From: Pestalotiopsis fici W106-1
Lineage: Eukaryota; Ascomycota; Sordariomycetes; Amphisphaeriales; Sporocadaceae
Direction of reading: 5' to 3'
Assembly (NCBI RefSeq): GCF_000516985.1
Contig: NW_006917101.1
Location: 1,178,001-1,242,000, forward strand
DNA: 64,000 bases
Shown: positions 46,185-59,083 of the stretch, one piece after another
Numbering within the stretch: the first letter of the stretch is position 1
Layout of the letters: each line of letters starts with the position of its first letter
Notes under the pieces: model-generated
Database searches by the model: none
What the model was told of the DNA's origin: nothing
Seen by the model: the letters and a program-made list of their open reading frames with translations, nothing else
Program-made: the position numbers and the translations under genes

Positions 46185-49100
46185 TCCAACTTGGCTCAAC
46201 TCGCTGACTGGCAGCAGCTGGTCTCCCAAAAGAAAAAGAAAAAAGAACAAAAGAGGAAAAATGAGAAGACTCGCCCTAGAGTGACGACGCGTTCTGATTG
46301 GTAAATCCAGACATGGTATTACAAAGCTAGTGGCAGCAAATATGCGGAGTAGCTGCCGGTTTGGGGCGCTCGTGGCCGGGCTCCTTACCCGACCGTGGTT
46401 GATGGGCTGATGACGACAGTCCACCCGTCGGCGTACCAGCGAGAAGAAATTTTGTCAAGGCGCCGCAGTACCGCCAGACTCCTAGTTGGGACGCGCAGCC
46501 CTTTCGGATTGGGATGGTTTCTCTAGTGTAAACATATCTTTTTTGTGAAAAGTTAATAGACCAAATTCATCAAGAGTTGAAATGAAATCCGTGGCCGTGA
46601 TGGCCCCATTTCGTGTTTCTGGTCGCATGGCTTGCTGATGGGGGAGGTGGGAAGTGAGAAAAAAAAAGAAAAGCAGAGGCGCATCCAACTTGGACGAATC
46701 GATGCAAGTGGGAAAGCAATTTCAGCGGGGAATGAACATGCAGGCCATGCGTCATAGGCTTGTGCATAAGGTAGCCATTTTCGCGTCGCGGTGCCGTCTT
46801 GGCATATTCCCTCCCTTCCTATCGCTGAGAATCAAGTTAGAGCCACTCCAAATCAGTTTGGCCCAGACGTTCTAGTGCTGTTCCGTTTGGCATACTCATG
46901 CTGGAGTCTCAGGGGAAGTGACTTTTGCTGGAAATAGTACTCTCTGTACCCAGCGTCCATCGTGATGGATATCACAGAGCAAGGCACCGGATATGTCTCC
47001 GGCTTTGCTTCTCCGCTGCTGCTGCTGCTCTCTCTGATTTTTCCTTTTATTTTTGTGGTTCAACGCTATGCAGGGTTGTTTTTTGTTTTCTTTTTCTGTT
47101 CATTTCTTTCTTTTTCTCCTAGGTGCCTCTAGGTGCCAAGAGCAGGTACCTGCGTGCTGCTACCATCTCAGCGCAAATATTGCGAGAGCTGAAGGTATAC
47201 AGTCTTGACGCCAACCCGCGTACTGTAGGGTGACTTTGACGCGATCGAAGACAAAGAATGACGTAACTCCGTCGATATTATGCCCGGACCCCCCTTGGCG
47301 AGGAAAATTTCTGGCTCATAGGAAAAGTGTGATGTGATTGGTGTGCCGATGGGCCAGAGTCAAATCTAGAACAACTGCAATGCTGTCCAGAGGAAATGAT
47401 TATCGCCGAGCGGCCTGATGAAAAATCCTCCTCGTAGAAAATGGTGAGATTAGTAGGCAGGGTTCCACCAATTGCTGGACGTTCGCCATGACTGCTACAA
47501 TCTGTTGTTGTTCAATGTTGGTGCCTTGAGCGCCTTTGACAACGTGTGTGTGTGAGCGAGCCAGTTTTATCTGCTGGAAATAAAAATGAAAAGAAAAAAG
47601 AGCAGGTTGCATCAAGAAAACACCGTCCAAATTCAGAACTTGAGAAGCTTCAGGTTTTCCATTTAGTGCACGAGTTTCTGCACTCGAAAGTCTTTTGCCA
47701 CGCCCGATTCCACGTTGGCTCACAGAGTCACTCGAGCATAATTACCGAATCGCTACTAGTGGCAGGTTAGATCAGTGGCGCCATCCTGTATGGAGAAAAA
47801 CCAAGAAAGAAAAACAAAAGATTAATCCCCACAGGGCTCTCGCCTAACACTCTGCTGGAATGGTAGCACACGTAACGATACGTTATCGTGGGTTGCGTGG
47901 TATGAACGGGCAGGTGTGGTGTTCATTACGGATCGTGAGGATCCAGTACTGATGGGGATAGGCCATGCCTACATAGTATAGCATTTGCCAAATAGTTTGT
48001 CTGGACTCTAATAGGGTAGTGCAACTTATAATATACTACTATATTTAATGCGCCAAAGGGATCTAGCTTTGCTTGGTTGGTCGCAGCAGATGCCGTTTAC
48101 ATATCCAGCAAGCATATTGTGATGAATAGTGTAAGCAGTAGACTGAGAACACCCATTCTGTATTTCTAAGCAGCCCGCCCAGTAGGCGTCTTCCGCCCTT
48201 TGATGGATCTGATGATCTCACTGCTATGCCTAGATCTTCTGGAGACCGGAAGCATGGCACACTCGTTTCGTCCAAAGTCGAAACAACCAGTCCAACTTGA
48301 ATAAAGCGGAGGAGAAGAGCATTTGCCCCATAATCCAGTGATGCTCAAGACGAAGCGTGAGTATTTCCAAGGTCAAGTGAAGGCTTTTAGTACATGTCTA
48401 CCCCATACTTGTTCATATATTCGCAGTCCTCGGGCCGTCACTAGTCACTGCGCATCGGCGATAGTCCTATAGTGTGCCAGCCAATACGAGACGTAGGTAC
48501 TTAGGCCAAAGAGCATATCTCGATCGACTACAGCACGCATCGGAAAGACGTGCGGTAGCTGAGCACTTATGTTGGTAGGCAGAGGAGCCAAGGACACACC
48601 TAGTTTGATGCAATTAAGCCGCCGCCAGCTCGAATGAATCGCTCGTCGTCTGGGTACCTTCATAGACGACAGCCTTTGCTATAGATGATTAAAAGATATT
48701 TCCCCTGGATGACAAAAACATAGGGCCATCGCGGATCATTGATTAGACAAGCAGAAAAGCCTCGTCGATCTGGCATGACACCGTTGCATTTCAAAGCACA
48801 GCCTATCGGTGGGATGGAGAGAGAGAGTGTGTGTATGTTTGTGTGTGTATCAGCAATCCATCTGCCTTCCATTCGCATCCTACACCACGCCTCTGCTGCG
48901 CAAGACAAATGTTGAATGGAGAGAAATAAATAGTAGCAGCCGATAGACAAAGGGCTCCATCTGGTCACACTGTGCAGATACTCGCATCCAAACTTCGATC
49001 CCCGTAGCATCCACCATTGGCTCCAGGGGGTGGCCCCCCTAGTGGTCCGCGCTTGCTGTCTTGGGGGCAAGACGGGCCACCTTCGGCTCCAAGCATTTCG

Positions 49101-49320
49101 AAGTTTCGGGGGCTTTTACGTCTGCTGTGCCTGCCCTTCTGCCAGAATTCCACCCCTTATGTCACTTCTTCCCTCATGACCTCATCGTCTCTGGCACCTC
49201 ACCTTCACAACCTCTCAACCCAGGCAAACACTGGCACCACGCATCGAAGCACCCCGACGAAACGCAACCAAGCATCAGCAAAGCAGCACAGCGCAGCCCG
49301 GCCAACAACAAGCGCTTCCC

Positions 49321-49356
49321 ATGGGACCGACCGACCTCGTCACTTTTGTTGATTGA
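49321..49356 (+). promoter_or_regulatory. Candidate upstream ORF in the Atf1-like leader
   Basis: ATG GGA ... GAT TGA encodes 11 residues, 290 bp before the main start, with no other ATG between. A second candidate of six residues is at 49159-49179. Their relevance depends on where transcription starts, which is not visible. Confidence 0.3.
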
Positions 49357-49648
49357 CTGATTCAACCCAAGCGCGACTCGCACTGATAACCAGTCTAAGA
49401 GACCACGCAGTGCTTTTCCTCTCTTTGTCCTTCGCCAGTTTGGCTGTGTGTAATACCCTGCCTGTCCGCCCGCTGCCAGCGCAGAGGTGGTTTGCCTTTT
49501 GACTCAGGTGCAGACTGCCTCCCAAAGTAATAAAGTACCCAACCTACATCACCAGGCGTTGTTACATCATATTTCCTTTCCACCCCCCGACACGGCACTC
49601 GACTCAAAATACAAGTCAACACCCACAGATCTCCAAAACGTCGTCATC

Positions 49649-51473
49649 ATGGCACCGCCCGAGTCCAAGCCATCAGACAACCCGCCGCCAGGTAAGTTCA
49701 TTGTCGTGTCTATACACCAGCTTCTCCAGCTTCGCCCTGTACCACCTTTCTTTGTCGCATTGCATCACTCGTCGGTACTGGTCTTATCTTCATACCATTG
49801 TTGCGCGTAGTCTTGACTTGTGATATCGTCATTTCCTTGTGATCCGCGCCCAACACAATTGTCGCCTTGGCTGTTTCCTTGCGGTGGGCTTATCGTCGCT
49901 AACATTGGCATCTCTTGCGCATTAGTGACCAACGGCGACAAGAAGGTCACAGTACCCAAAGTCGAGAACCCCAGTAATGCCGAGCCAGGTCAACCTTTGG
50001 CACCTCCACCCAAGCCTGGCGAGAGCGGTGACGACTACTTCTCCAGCAAGTTAAGCCTCGAGCCCAATCCATTCGAGGAGTCCTTCAGTGGTGGAGCAGT
50101 CGTCGAAACACCAGGCGGAACAAAGTTGCCCAGCGTGGCGGCCTTAACATCACCTTCGTCCCTGTTGCCAGGGAACGGCAACACTCCGTTCAACTGGGGT
50201 GGCGGGTCTCTTAGGACCGGACCTCTCAGCCCAGCGATGCTTTCGGGGCCGGCAGCTGATTATTTTGGCGACACATCACACTCACTGCGCGGCGGATTCA
50301 CGCCGAATGAAAGCTCTCTCAGGACGGGACTGACTCCCGGCGGTAGCGGTTCCATGTTCCCTGCCGCCAGCCCCAACTCTGCAGCACTTTTCAACCAGCT
50401 GGCAAGCGGCACCGCGACCCCTGGAACACTCGACTTTCAGCGCACTGCTCTCAACGCCGCCAAGGCACGCAACGCCGTGACTCAGCCGCCAACCACTTCT
50501 CAGCCTCAAGACACAGCTTCCAACGGCGTTGCTGTGAAGACCGAGTCCAAGCCCGTCCCTGGCGCATTTGACCCCCACGATAACGACGCGGCGAATGGGC
50601 TGTTTATGTTGGCCCAGGGTGCTCAGCAAAGAAACGGGGCCGCTCCAGCAAACCAGCAATATCCCGTCGGTGGAAACCAGCCTGTGCACGCGCACCCGCA
50701 TCCGGCACCGGTTGCACCGACAAATACGTCACCTCAGATGAATGGAAACGGTTCTTCGGTGGGTGCAACATCAATACGTGGAGTAAGCGAGGCTGCTAGT
50801 GGTGCATCGGAAGAAATGGAACAAAATCGCACCACGGCCCGCGGTAAGAAGCGTGGTTCAGGTGCGGGCACGACGAATGGCCGAAGAAAGGCGGACGAAC
50901 CACCTTCAAAACAACCTGCAAATAAAAAGGCCAAGACAGCAGCGGTACCCGCTCCTCCATCACACGATGGTGAGGAAGAGCACACATCTGAAGAAGATGG
51001 TGGCGACCACGACGATGACGATGACTCGAAACCAAAGTCCAAAATGACCGACGAAGAGAAGCGCAAGAACTTCTTGGAGCGGAATCGGTATGTGCCAATA
51101 ACTATGCTAGAACCATTTTTCGTGTATAATGTTTACATGACTAACTTTGTTTACTAGTGTCGCCGCGTTGAAGTGTCGTCAGCGAAAGAAGCAGTGGCTT
51201 GCTAACCTCCAAAACAAGGTGGAGATATTTAGCAGCGAAAATGACGCTCTGACGGCCCAAATTTCGCAGTTGAGAGAGGAGGTTGTCAACCTCAAGACGC
51301 TCCTGTTGGCACACAAGGACTGTCCTGTGACACAACAACAAGGATTGCATGGTGCATTTATGCAACAAGCCATGGAGACTTACAACCCTCAAATGAATCC
51401 ATATGGAATGGCTGCTCCACCCATGGCTAGCAACCAGCCCGTAATGGCCGGACAGCCAAGACGTTACTCGTAG
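49649..51473 (+). CDS. ATF1: bZIP transcription factor, Atf1/AtfA (CREB/ATF) type
   Basis: Exons 49649-49691, 49926-51087 and 51158-51473 give 506 residues. The bZIP basic region ERNRVAALKCRQRKKQWLAN spans the second intron join (residues about 399-418), and the zipper follows with NKVEIF..NDALTAQISQLREEVVNLKTLLL. The N-terminal two thirds has Ser/Thr-Pro sites and short conserved blocks of fungal Atf1 (NPFEESF, TGLTPGGSGSMFPA), then an acidic and a basic stretch before the bZIP. Atf1 proteins act in the nucleus downstream of the Hog1/Sty1 stress MAP kinase and bind CRE sites (TGACGT). The intron position inside the basic region is typical of this family. Intron 1 is 234 nt; the leader is long with candidate uORFs. 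DSN1 follows in tandem. Confidence 0.93.
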
Positions 51474-53071
51474 GACGCTGACATCGGCACACCGAGCCAA
51501 GATATCAACCCCGATGTCTGAAAAAGACGGACTTTATTATATTATTGCATATGTGTGGACCACGGAGGCAAGCCAAGATGTCGATGAGCAGTTTGCAACA
51601 TTCAACCCATCTGATTTACGGCCAGGCCGGGGAAGCGACATTTTCAATTTGCCAGGCAAGCAATTTCACAAATACTACCATGATGAGGCTGTTCTCCCGT
51701 GGTCTGTAATAACATTTCTCAATCGAACGAGGACGACTGGATGGCGTTTGGTACTTTTCAAGCACTACACGGCGCTTGAATGAAAGGCAAAGATACATTG
51801 AGCAGCATTCAGCAAGTGCGAGAGTGGCTAATGTTTCTTGCAAGTAGCAGCCTGGGCATATACTTCAAAAGGGTGTTCACGGGGTGGTGGCTACAATGGA
51901 CTTGGTTTGCGGCGTGAAAGGAGTTTGGGAAGACACGACATTGCGTCATGGTTGTCTGCATTTGCGAAATCGCGTAGCTTTTAGCTTTTAGCTTTAGTAT
52001 TGAACACGGCATGAGGACCCAGCGAAAGCAACAATGGCTGTGGCACTGCCATATTTTCCCCCAATATACGTCTTCCATGAATTAGATGAGTAATGTCTGC
52101 AAAGTGCTTTTCTGTCGTTGACAACTATCGAGTGCGATCAACCATGATGAATATCTGCCAACACAGGTGTATATCATGCCGTGTCGAAAAGAGTGAATAA
52201 CGAACGTGTCTAATGCCGGTTCTACCAAGTCTAGTGTTGATTTACATCATGGTAGTATTCTTCATTAGTACCTACTCTATGAAATCGTAAGGGCCCAGCA
52301 CGAGTAATTGAGAAATGAAACAAAAGAATGAGAGAGAACTGTGGTCAACATGTCTTGGGTGTGTTCACCAAAGACAATTGGGTCAGGTAAGGAGCAGTAC
52401 AGACACGATATAAATGTTACAGAATTGCTATGTTGTATTGGGGAATTTCTAGTGTGGTACAATATTCATTTGACCATTTCTTTCAATTAGGTGAAATTCG
52501 AAATTACAAAAAAAGAAATGCAACTTGAGGGCAGCAGAGAAGAAGCAATATTACAGTTGAAAAAGGTGAATATTATAGACATGCATGCAAGATTTGTAGA
52601 TCCCTAATGCTTGTATGAAATGACGATGCCACTTTTGGGCGCGTACCCAAGGTTTTGTGGTCCGTGCGTGTTGGAGTTGTACTTTGTTTATCCTAGGAAG
52701 CGCACCTGCCAATCGCGCCTCGTGGAACCGCAAGTGCGCCTCAAACACTCAAAGCAGCCAGCAGCCCGCCCGATTTGACGATCAGCCCTTTTGCCGCCCA
52801 TTTGCTCTGCCGAACGCACCCACTGACAGCATCAATATCGAGCGACACCCGCGCATATGGGTTTTGGACAGGCTTTGCATCTGGCCGGGTCGAGAGCATA
52901 CAATTGACGCGACCGCCGCCGCCGCCGCCGCCGCCGGGACTATCCACGCGCGTTGCCCGCTGGGGGAGCAGAGCACGAGGGGCCACGACAGAACCAACCC
53001 CCATCCCGACAACTCGAGTCGCATTATCCATCTACAGTATTTGGATTCATGTCAAATCTCATCAGCCATCC
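51474..53071. other. Intergenic region between Atf1-like gene and DSN1
   Basis: Atf1 3' UTR followed by DSN1 promoter. An apparent frame of 89 codons after the Atf1 stop has no features. A CCG run lies just upstream of DSN1. Confidence 0.45.
52913..52936. repeat. (CCG)8 triplet run in the DSN1 leader
   Basis: Eight perfect CCG units about 135 bp before the DSN1 start codon; a candidate structured 5' UTR or promoter element. Confidence 0.9.
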
Positions 53072-54886
53072 ATGACGACTCTCGTACAGACCCGTCAGCC
53101 GCTGCAAGTACTGAGCATGAGCCATCAGCCCAAGCGCCGCCGAAGCGAGCGCATTGCCTGTGCGTACCAGCCATGTTTTTTCAGTTCCGAAGACGTTCAA
53201 ATCGCAGTTGGGGAAAGCAAACTCGACGCGCACACCCCGTCGCGCAGATCTGAGCCATGATTCGAGGGTGTTGGACTTGCTAACTCAGGGTGTACAGCAT
53301 ATGATGAAAACGACGGAGACTTTCAGTTTACCCGGGCCACGAAGAAGGCGAAAACAACAATACCAGAGCCAATTCCAGAGGACGATGTGGCACCTGCACC
53401 TGCACCAGCCCCAAGGCGGCCTGGCAGACCGCCAAAGTCCAGCAAGGCGCGTGAAACATCAGTGGAGGAGCCGCAACCAGCACCGCCAAAAAGAGCGTCG
53501 AAGAGGAGGTCGAGTCAATTAGCGGTGCCCCAAGATGAACCTCAGACAGTATCATTACCACAACAACGGGCAACGCGCCGGACCAGGCGCTCATCATCAG
53601 TAAGGCTAGAGGAACAGCAAGAGGAGAAGATAGTCGAGAAACTAAAGCCCAAGCCAAAGCCCAAAGCCAGATCTACCAACGGCACCTCGTCGAAAAGTCG
53701 CAATGATGAGATTGATATGGATGTATCTCCGCAGCTGTCCCCTCGACCTGCGATACAAACCCCTGAGCCGTTGGTTGAGAAAACGAGGGGTAAAGGCGAG
53801 GCGAAGAAAACGGCAGAGTCGAAAACAATTGCGCTGCCATTCAGCGATACGCCCGTCATGAATAGGAACAAGGAAATGCGTCGCAAGACAGGAGGACGCA
53901 GGAGTAGTTTGGGCATGCGTGGTAGGAGAGCGAGCTCACTGATCGATAATGGGCATAGCGCCATACCTCACCGCGCCGTCGACCCGGCCGACTTTTACAA
54001 GCATATCGAAGCAGAAGGACTCAGCGAGCCTCGGCGTATGAAACAACTTTTGACGTGGTGCGGTGAACGAGCATTGAGTGAAAAGCCTCCATTAGGGAGC
54101 ACAAACTCCAACGCTATACTGGGGGGTGAGTAGACACTGATTTGGCATTTGATATTTCGGCCAGTATTATCCTCTGAAAGCAGCATTTCTAACCGGTTTG
54201 ACAGCCCGAGCTATACAAGATCAATTATTAAAGGATTTTGGCTCAAAATCTGAATTCTCAGATTGGTTTTCGAGGGAAGATGTGCCGAGACCACCGGCAA
54301 TCGAGAAACCAAATCCTCGAAATACGGAGCACGAAGAAAAAATCGCCGCTTTAGAGGAAAGAGTAAAACGGTGAGTAGATACCAGCCATTATGGGAGGCG
54401 GTTCGAAAATGCTGACTGAGAGCTAGATTGAGAGCAGAAAAGAAGACATGGTTAGCACTCAAGAAAGCACCGCCCGAGTTGCCACCTCTTTTCCCTCCAA
54501 CAGAATCGTCTTCTTCCTCCGGGGAACAGCAAAAGCACCTACCAGATACATCTCTTCTCGATCAAGAAGAGGCGCAGATGCTGGCCTCGATAACTGATAC
54601 AGCATCAAGCTTTGCAAAGTTGAGGATTCGAACACAAGCACGAATACACGCGCTTCAACAATCCTTGGAATTTAAAGTCGACCACTTGGCCGATAGCGTA
54701 CACAAGGTCGAACAACGTGTCAATACAGCAGGCCGCGAAGCAGATCATGTCTTGGCGCTAAGTGCCGCGCGATTAAAAGAGCGCGAGATGGAGGAGAAGA
54801 AGAGGGCGGGAACGAAAGATATGCCAGTCATGGAGGTGCTCAGGAGTCTAGGCAGGATATTACCAGAGGGAGAAAGTGGCCCATGA
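53072..54886 (+). CDS. DSN1: Kinetochore MIND (Mis12) complex subunit DSN1/Mis13
   Basis: Exons 53072-53159, 53298-54125, 54205-54370 and 54427-54886 give 513 residues. Exon 1 is basic (QPKRRRSERIA). A long disordered Pro/Lys/Arg-rich region follows. The DSN1 signature starts near residue 228: GGRRSSLGMRGRRASSLIDN, then IPHRAVDPADFYKHIEAEGL and PRRMKQLLTWCGERAL. Predicted coiled coils run to the C-terminus, which ends RSLGRILPEGESGP. DSN1 links the Mis12 complex to the inner kinetochore; RRxS sites in the conserved block are Aurora B targets in characterised homologues. The start was chosen because it precedes SMSHQPKRRRSERI in frame. The three introns are 56-138 nt with consensus ends. Confidence 0.9.
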
Positions 54887-55742
54887 GCCTCATATAATCC
54901 CGTCTTTGATGAAGTAATGCTTTTGTACATACAAGCTTGATTGTCGTGCCAGGACGCTCAAGCCCTTTTGTTTTTTCCTTGCCGTGTGGCACATTCAAAG
55001 ATACCATGGACGTTCCTTTCTCAATACTCGAATTCATTTTGGGTTTCCGGAGAGGTGGAGAAGGGGTCATCAAGAGCTCGTTCACTCTTGTGATTAGATC
55101 AGTCAATACGCGAGGATGGCTCCAGCCGAGCATGAAAGATATAGCTGAGAATGAGATCATGACGAAATGAGAATATCTCTGCTGTCACTGGCCACATATT
55201 TTATTCTCTGCTCTCCTTGTGCACCTTTATGCTGTACAAATCTAACTCGAGTGAACTTGGCACCATTCAGCGTTGTTGGCATTGTACAGGTCCGACACTC
55301 TTGGTTCTGGTCCCTCGTCTCAGATACATCTGTAATCTGAAAATTGTTTCATTTTTTTTCTTTTTTGTACACCTACACCAAGATCGTCTCTCTCAAGAGT
55401 CTCGGCTTACACTAAAAACCCCTTCTGATCTATCAAATATGGGCAACAAATCTATAGCGATCCAATGATGCTTCTCACCATCAGCCCACAATCGCATGGC
55501 TGATACCATGCACTTTCCTTTCACTTCAACCCTGCTTCATAGGTTGATATTTTATCTACAGCGACGTAATGCTTATCCCTCGTCTCTTTTCCACAGTCGT
55601 CCTTTTTATACATGATACACGAATTATACACGAATTATACCATGTAGGCTGATAATACAGCAACCATCAAACCCGTCGAAAGATTACCCCTTTTCCGCAA
55701 ACAAGATAAGACACATGTTTAGTCTTTTCTTCTTGGAATTGT
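54887..55742. other. Convergent 3' region
   Basis: Between DSN1 (+) and SDH5 (-) stop codons. AT-rich with T-runs near 55350-55370; no gene recognised. Confidence 0.45.
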
Positions 55743-56703
55743 CTAGTTCTTCAGGTTGGGCATGAATCCCATACCGCCACCCTCCTCGCCGCCCATGCTG
55801 CGTCTCTTGACGTGCTCGCGCAGCAGGGCCAGGACCTCGCTGTCCTGCCACCGCTTGGGCACGGGCCGGTACGCGGGCTTGAACGTGCCCACCGTCTGCG
55901 CCCACTCGCCCTCGCCGGGCTTGCGGTACGGCTCCTCCGAGGCGGCGGCGGCGGCGGCGGCGGCGTTCTTGCCGGCCTGCCCGGGCGGCGCCTTGAGGTC
56001 GTCGGCTGCGGCTTGGAAGGGCGAGGTGGGCTGCCATGAAGAAGAAGAAGATGACTTTGACGACGACGACGACGATGGGGCGGGAGGAGTGGTGGTGGAT
56101 TGCTGCTGGGAAGAAGAGGTTGCCTCGGTGGCGGGCGATGGGGCCTCTTGGGTTGCCCAGTAGTAAATGTCCCAATCGTTCTCGTCGAGAAACAGGTCGT
56201 ACTGCGCCATCTGCTCCTTGGACATGTTGGGTAGGTACGTGTCGGCAAAGGTCGAGAGCAAAAGGTCGGATTCGAGGGTTCCGCGCTTACGGGACTGGTC
56301 TGGAAACAAGCAAGTTAGACATTCGTTTTGTCAAGCTGGGCGGATATTTGCATTGTTTTGTTTTCTTTCTTTGCAATAGAGATTGGGGAATATTGGAGGA
56401 GAGGAGGTTTCTGCAGTCATTGCGCAGGTCGAATGATAATGGACAGGTGAAGATGTAAAACTTACAGACTAACCGCGCGCGCATCGTCCTCTCGTCCTCG
56501 CCGACGCGGCGCAGGGGCTCAATCTTGAACTCGGCGCCCTCGAGCTCGCCAACGCTCATTTCGCCGCCCGAGGGAGGATCGATTGGTGGTGCATTGGACA
56601 CGCGGGCGGCGAGGCTTGTGCGGACCGAGAATGGACGAGATGTTGCGGCCAGAGCTCTGGGAGCCGCCACCGTCCGTCGCAAGACTGATCGCAGGACTGC
56701 CAT
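55743..56703 (-). CDS. SDH5: Succinate dehydrogenase assembly factor 2 (SDH5/SdhE family), mitochondrial
   Basis: Exons 56703-56466 and 56299-55743 give 264 residues. The N-terminus [20 protein letters not shown] is a basic amphipathic mitochondrial presequence. The conserved SdhE core begins at the exon join, [20 protein letters not shown], and includes [20 protein letters not shown] and YYWAT. This core with its RGxxE motif promotes covalent FAD attachment to the succinate dehydrogenase flavoprotein subunit in the matrix. The protein is longer than the yeast one because a Ser/Gln/Thr/Ala-rich insertion (about residues 160-215, including Ser and Ala homopolymers) precedes a C-terminal block [20 protein letters not shown] shared by filamentous fungal versions. 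The 166-nt intron has consensus ends. Confidence 0.92.
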
Positions 56704-57407
56704 TTTTTTTTCTGGCCAAGGATTGGGTTGAACTACTGTCGAGTGCTACGCGGTGCGTCAAAGTAATTTATTTCACAATTTGGTGAATGGATCTGTAGTC
56801 GCAGATAATTGTTTCCAGCTGAGAAGGTGTTGAAGCTGGAGATGGCTAATCGTTGACGTAGAGGAAATTCTTAGTCCACTTCCGAGCTTGGAGATTGCCG
56901 AGGCCGCATTCCCTCCCCGGAACGGATCTTTGCCGCGACTGGTCCGGATGATCGGCCAGGTTCGGAGGTCCCTCTATCGATATAGATGAAGCTTTTTGTA
57001 GCATAAAGATCTACTATGTACATGTGGCATTGCTGCCACTCGTCTCACATTGACTTGAAAATATTTAATGCTGGTCATCATCACATTACTACGTCCCCAA
57101 CGAAGCGACTTGGCTTTGGGATTCCCGCAAATCACCACGCATGAAACAAAAGAGGCTGTCAATCGTCACACCGTGCATTCATTTCTAACCTTGATGCCAT
57201 CAGGACGCCTTGCCCTGACAAATGATCATATGATACATAGCCTAGAGGTCTCTGTCTATAGAGTCTCCTCCTTTTCTTTCGAATCCATGAGTGGAAGTGA
57301 AATCACAACCCGATACTGATACTCCAAGTTCTCCATGTTTGTCCATCCATCAAGTATAGAACGGTCCCTGCCTTTTTCATTTCCCGTGAATCTTGGTGCC
57401 GTGGTAT
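56704..57407. other. Intergenic region
   Basis: Upstream of SDH5 (-) and downstream of ERV25 (-). AT-rich near 56990-57070. No gene recognised. Confidence 0.45.
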
Positions 57408-58262
57408 TTAGATCAAGTGCTTGCTGCGGAAGTATGCCCTGAGATACATGATCTGCCAGCCCCAAAGGGCAATGAGCAACATGGTCGTGCCAATGCCGAA
57501 CCACTTGACACGGGTGTTTGTGCTCTCGTTTGTGTCTCGCAGCTTCTGCTCACGCGAACGAAGGTAGTCCATCTCGGTAACGATTTCGGAAATTGTCTCC
57601 TCGATACGGCGGAGCTCGGCCTCGATTGGCTTCAGCTTCTCGGTGGCCTGAATAGCGGACCAGTCTTTCGCGTCGGCACCAATGTCAATGTCGAGCTCGA
57701 CGTGGCGGTAAGGGTTACCCGGTCCTATAACATCCGGGTCAGCTTCCAATGTGCCATCCTAAAGATCAATTGGCGGCGGCCAGATGCCTTGTCATATGGG
57801 ATGTGGGTGACACGGGACGGGAAAGAAGGCCACGTACTGCCAGTGAGAAGGTTCTCGAAGCAAACATCGAACGCAGCGTCGGCGTGCGAAGTAAAGACCT
57901 GTCGCGACTCGCCGACAACATCCTTGGCGCGACCATACTCATTTCCTACGGCATCCTTGATCTGCAAGGACACAACAGTATACTCATTAGCCTTTGTCCA
58001 CTTTCCAAGAATCGGACAGGTAACGAAAAGACCGGGCCCAAATGTGAACCAGACGCACATTGATGTTGACAGCCATTCCATCGCCCTTGCGTCCGTCGAT
58101 TGTGGCCGTCACCACGACCAGCGTGTCCTTGGCGACGAAATTCCGTATGCACCTCTCATTCTTGCCGTGCTTGGCCTCGAGATCGAACTTGAGAGCAGAG
58201 ATGGAGGAAATGAAGAATAGGAGGCCGCAGACGTACTGCAGCCATGTCCGGGAAAATGCCAT
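57408..58262 (-). CDS. ERV25: p24 family cargo receptor, Erv25-like
   Basis: Exons 58262-58059, 57961-57838 and 57724-57408 give 214 residues, the normal p24 length. A signal peptide (res 1-23) leads to a GOLD domain beginning [19 protein letters not shown], with the paired Cys in ERCIRNF and DVCFENL. The exon 3 start gives [20 protein letters not shown], a highly conserved Erv25 block. A coiled coil and one membrane helix ([17 protein letters not shown]) precede the short cytosolic tail [11 protein letters not shown]. Erv25 with Emp24 cycles between ER and Golgi in COPII/COPI vesicles and selects cargo such as GPI-anchored proteins. Introns are 97 and 113 nt. Divergent from YHC1. Confidence 0.93.
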
Positions 58263-59083
58263 GGTCGGCGATTGCGAAGGAAAACAAAGATGCGGCGTCG
58301 TTGTCCAAGATCGTGATGTTCAGGACCAACCAGAAGCTTTTGAAAAGGAGCTTCCTTGATACTAGAGGCCAGAATATCAGAAGATGCGCGGCGGCGCCTT
58401 ACAAGCACGTTAACTGCTACCTGGCCAAGGCTCTAGCTCCATAAATGCGACAGGGGTCAAGCTAAGATAGAGTAAAGTCGAGCATGAGATATGCAAACGT
58501 CGAGAATGATATTCTTTTAAGAGATATCATTTCCTAGAGTTTGGGCTTGAGTTGTGTATTTGACACGGTTCGTTTTTTGGATATTTAATCTCTCGATGAA
58601 TCCAAATGATTGCTACAAGTATTTCCATCAGCCTGAAAGTATTACGTTCACCGCATTGACCCGAGATACAAGCTTTGAGTGCCTTTTTTCTTGACTAGAT
58701 ACACGATGACAAGTAATCTGTATGCAACTACAAAGTATTATGACAAAATCCACAACGGCTTGCTAGATCACGTGGGGCTTCTTCCAGCATTCCCTTGTCC
58801 TCAAGGTCTTTAGCCTTTTAGGTTGCTGCTCCATAGCTATTGTCGGTACCTAGGCTAGGTAGCTTCTCTCTGTGGGCGACGAGCCATTGTGTACCCCAGT
58901 TATTTTCTCTACTGTCCATTAGTAGCAGCCGCGCCATTCTTTCACCATCGCGACTTGAAGCTGCTGAGCAAGCCGCATCCGTTCTTGCATCACTCCTTGC
59001 CAAAACATCAGATCTCGATACAACGCGTCGAATACCGTATTTGAACTTGCAGCCGATCTGTCCATCTGGGCGCAACCGTCAAG
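58263..59083. promoter_or_regulatory. Divergent upstream region of ERV25 and YHC1
   Basis: 820 bp between two outward-facing start codons. AT-rich in the middle with no recognisable element beyond general promoter character. Confidence 0.4.

Larger units (their letters stand above)
45727..49648. other. 3.9 kb intergenic region upstream of the Atf1-like gene
   Basis: No supported gene. Contains a CA repeat, T/C-rich tracts near 47040-47120 and a short GA/GT tract at 48818-48850. The last 650 bp, GC-richer and CA-rich, are the probable long leader of the bZIP gene and hold two small upstream frames (49159-49179 and 49321-49356). Confidence 0.4.
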
